Positions 63,062 through 64,000 of a stretch of 64,000 bases of DNA are shown here, one piece after another. The stretch comes from Acidimicrobiales bacterium (GTDB taxonomy: Bacteria > Actinomycetota > Acidimicrobiia > Acidimicrobiales > RAAP-2), in NCBI GenBank assembly GCA_017883135.1, contig JADGOE010000001.1:1-64000 (forward strand). Direction: 5' to 3'. Below the pieces are notes generated by a model. It made no database searches. It was given only the letters and a program-made list of their open reading frames with translations, and was not told the origin of the DNA. The translations under genes and the position numbers were made by a program. Numbering within the stretch: position 1 is the stretch's first letter; each line of letters opens with the position of its first letter.

Positions 63062-63724
63062 ATGACCGACGCAACCGTGGGCCGCCGGGACCGCAAGCGC
63101 CTCGCCACCCGAAATGCCATACGGACAGCAGCCCTGAGACTCTTCATGGACCGGGGCTTCGACGCCGTATCGGTGGAGGAGGTCGCCGAAACCGTTGACC
63201 TCTCCGTCCGCACCGTTTACCGGTACTTCCCCACCAAAGAGGACCTTGTCCTCGCAGACCTCGCTGACCGCCTGGCCGAGCTCCTCGATGTCATCGACCG
63301 GCAACCCGGCGGCACCACTATCGGCGAGATGCTCAAGGTGGCAACTGTCGAGTGGGCGAGCAACTCCCGCGAGCAGCTGTTGCTTCGGTCCGAAGCGGCA
63401 CTCATCGTCGCAACGCCCGCCCTGCTCGCTCGGCTCCTCCAGATGATGGCCCAATTCGAACAGCCCGTCTGCGCCCGCTTCGCCGAGCGCAGCGGCCATC
63501 CGACCACCGACCTCGACCTATGCCAACTGGCGGCCCTGTACTGCGCCACCATCCGCATCGTCGTCCGAGAATGGGCAGCCGGCAACGTCACCAACGACAT
63601 CATCGACTTCGGCCTGACCGCGGTCGAGGCACTCGAGCTCCTGCCGGCCGCAAACCTGCCGGCCGCAAACCTGCCGGCCGCAAGCCTGCCAACAGAGCGG
63701 ACCAAGTCGGGTCCCGCTGACTGA
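63062..63724 (+). CDS. TetR family transcriptional regulator
   Basis: TRNAIRTAALRLFMDRGFDAVSVEEVAETVDLSVRTVYRYFPTKEDLV. Confidence 0.93.
   Translation: MTDATVGRRDRKRLATRNAIRTAALRLFMDRGFDAVSVEEVAETVDLSVRTVYRYFPTKEDLVLADLADRLAELLDVIDRQPGGTTIGEMLKVATVEWASNSREQLLLRSEAALIVATPALLARLLQMMAQFEQPVCARFAERSGHPTTDLDLCQLAALYCATIRIVVREWAAGNVTNDIIDFGLTAVEALELLPAANLPAANLPAASLPTERTKSGPAD
63641..63685. repeat. 15-bp tandem repeat, three copies (ctgccggccgcaaac)
   Basis: Read directly; encodes LPAAN/LPAAN/LPAAS near the TetR C-terminus. Confidence 0.93.
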
Positions 63725-63802
63725 CGACTGGCCCACTTGCAACCCGGGCCGATCGAATCGGGTGGGCCCGGCCTGTTCCATCGGTGTGCTCTGATCTTCT
63801 GC

Positions 63803-64000
63803 ATGGACTATCGCCCGCTGCCCCAAGCACCAGAGTGGTTTCTGCGTGCGTTGACCGTCGATCAGAGCGATATCGAAGTCAGAGTGGATGGCTGCACCAT
63901 CCATGCACTTGGGTGTGGGAAGCCAGGCGCACGTGGACTCGTCTTCGTCCACGGCGGAGGTGCCCACGCCCACTGGTGGACGCACGTTGCCGCCACCTTC
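63803..64000 (+). CDS. Alpha/beta hydrolase, truncated by window end
   Basis: MDYRPLPQAPEWFLRALTV...GARGLVFVHGGGAHAHWWTHVAATF. Confidence 0.75.
   Translation, partial: MDYRPLPQAPEWFLRALTVDQSDIEVRVDGCTIHALGCGKPGARGLVFVHGGGAHAHWWTHVAATF

Overview
High-GC actinobacterial chromosome segment, probably Acidimicrobiia-like by gene content (inference). Most of it is ordinary housekeeping: gltA, asd/lysC, recR-dnaX-SRP RNA-tRNA-tadA, lysS, rmuC, ndh and five tRNAs. A central block (~26.8-37 kb) carries genes typical of the ethylmalonyl-CoA / propionyl-CoA carboxylation pathway: ccr, mce, pccB plus a small epsilon-like ORF, meaA-type mutase, 3-hydroxyacyl-CoA dehydrogenase and thiolase. Accessory parts: (i) 4.5-7.3 kb, where an OsmC-family gene appears split by an inserted two-repeat lipoprotein gene and flanked by a frameshifted IS30-family element; (ii) a compact arsenic locus (ArsR, ArsI-like, aquaporin-like channel, FAD oxidoreductase) at 43.8-47.0 kb; (iii) a DNA methyltransferase with a C-terminal nuclease-fold-like extension followed by a candidate nuclease-like gene at 55.3-57.9 kb, the best candidate for a poorly described system. 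Also notable: a DUF3097-like gene broken by a stop and a frameshift, a GH15 enzyme with a histone-H1-like tail, and a tRNA-Ser whose encoded CCA overlaps the tadA start codon. Functional names come from recognised motifs and family resemblance; no database search was run.
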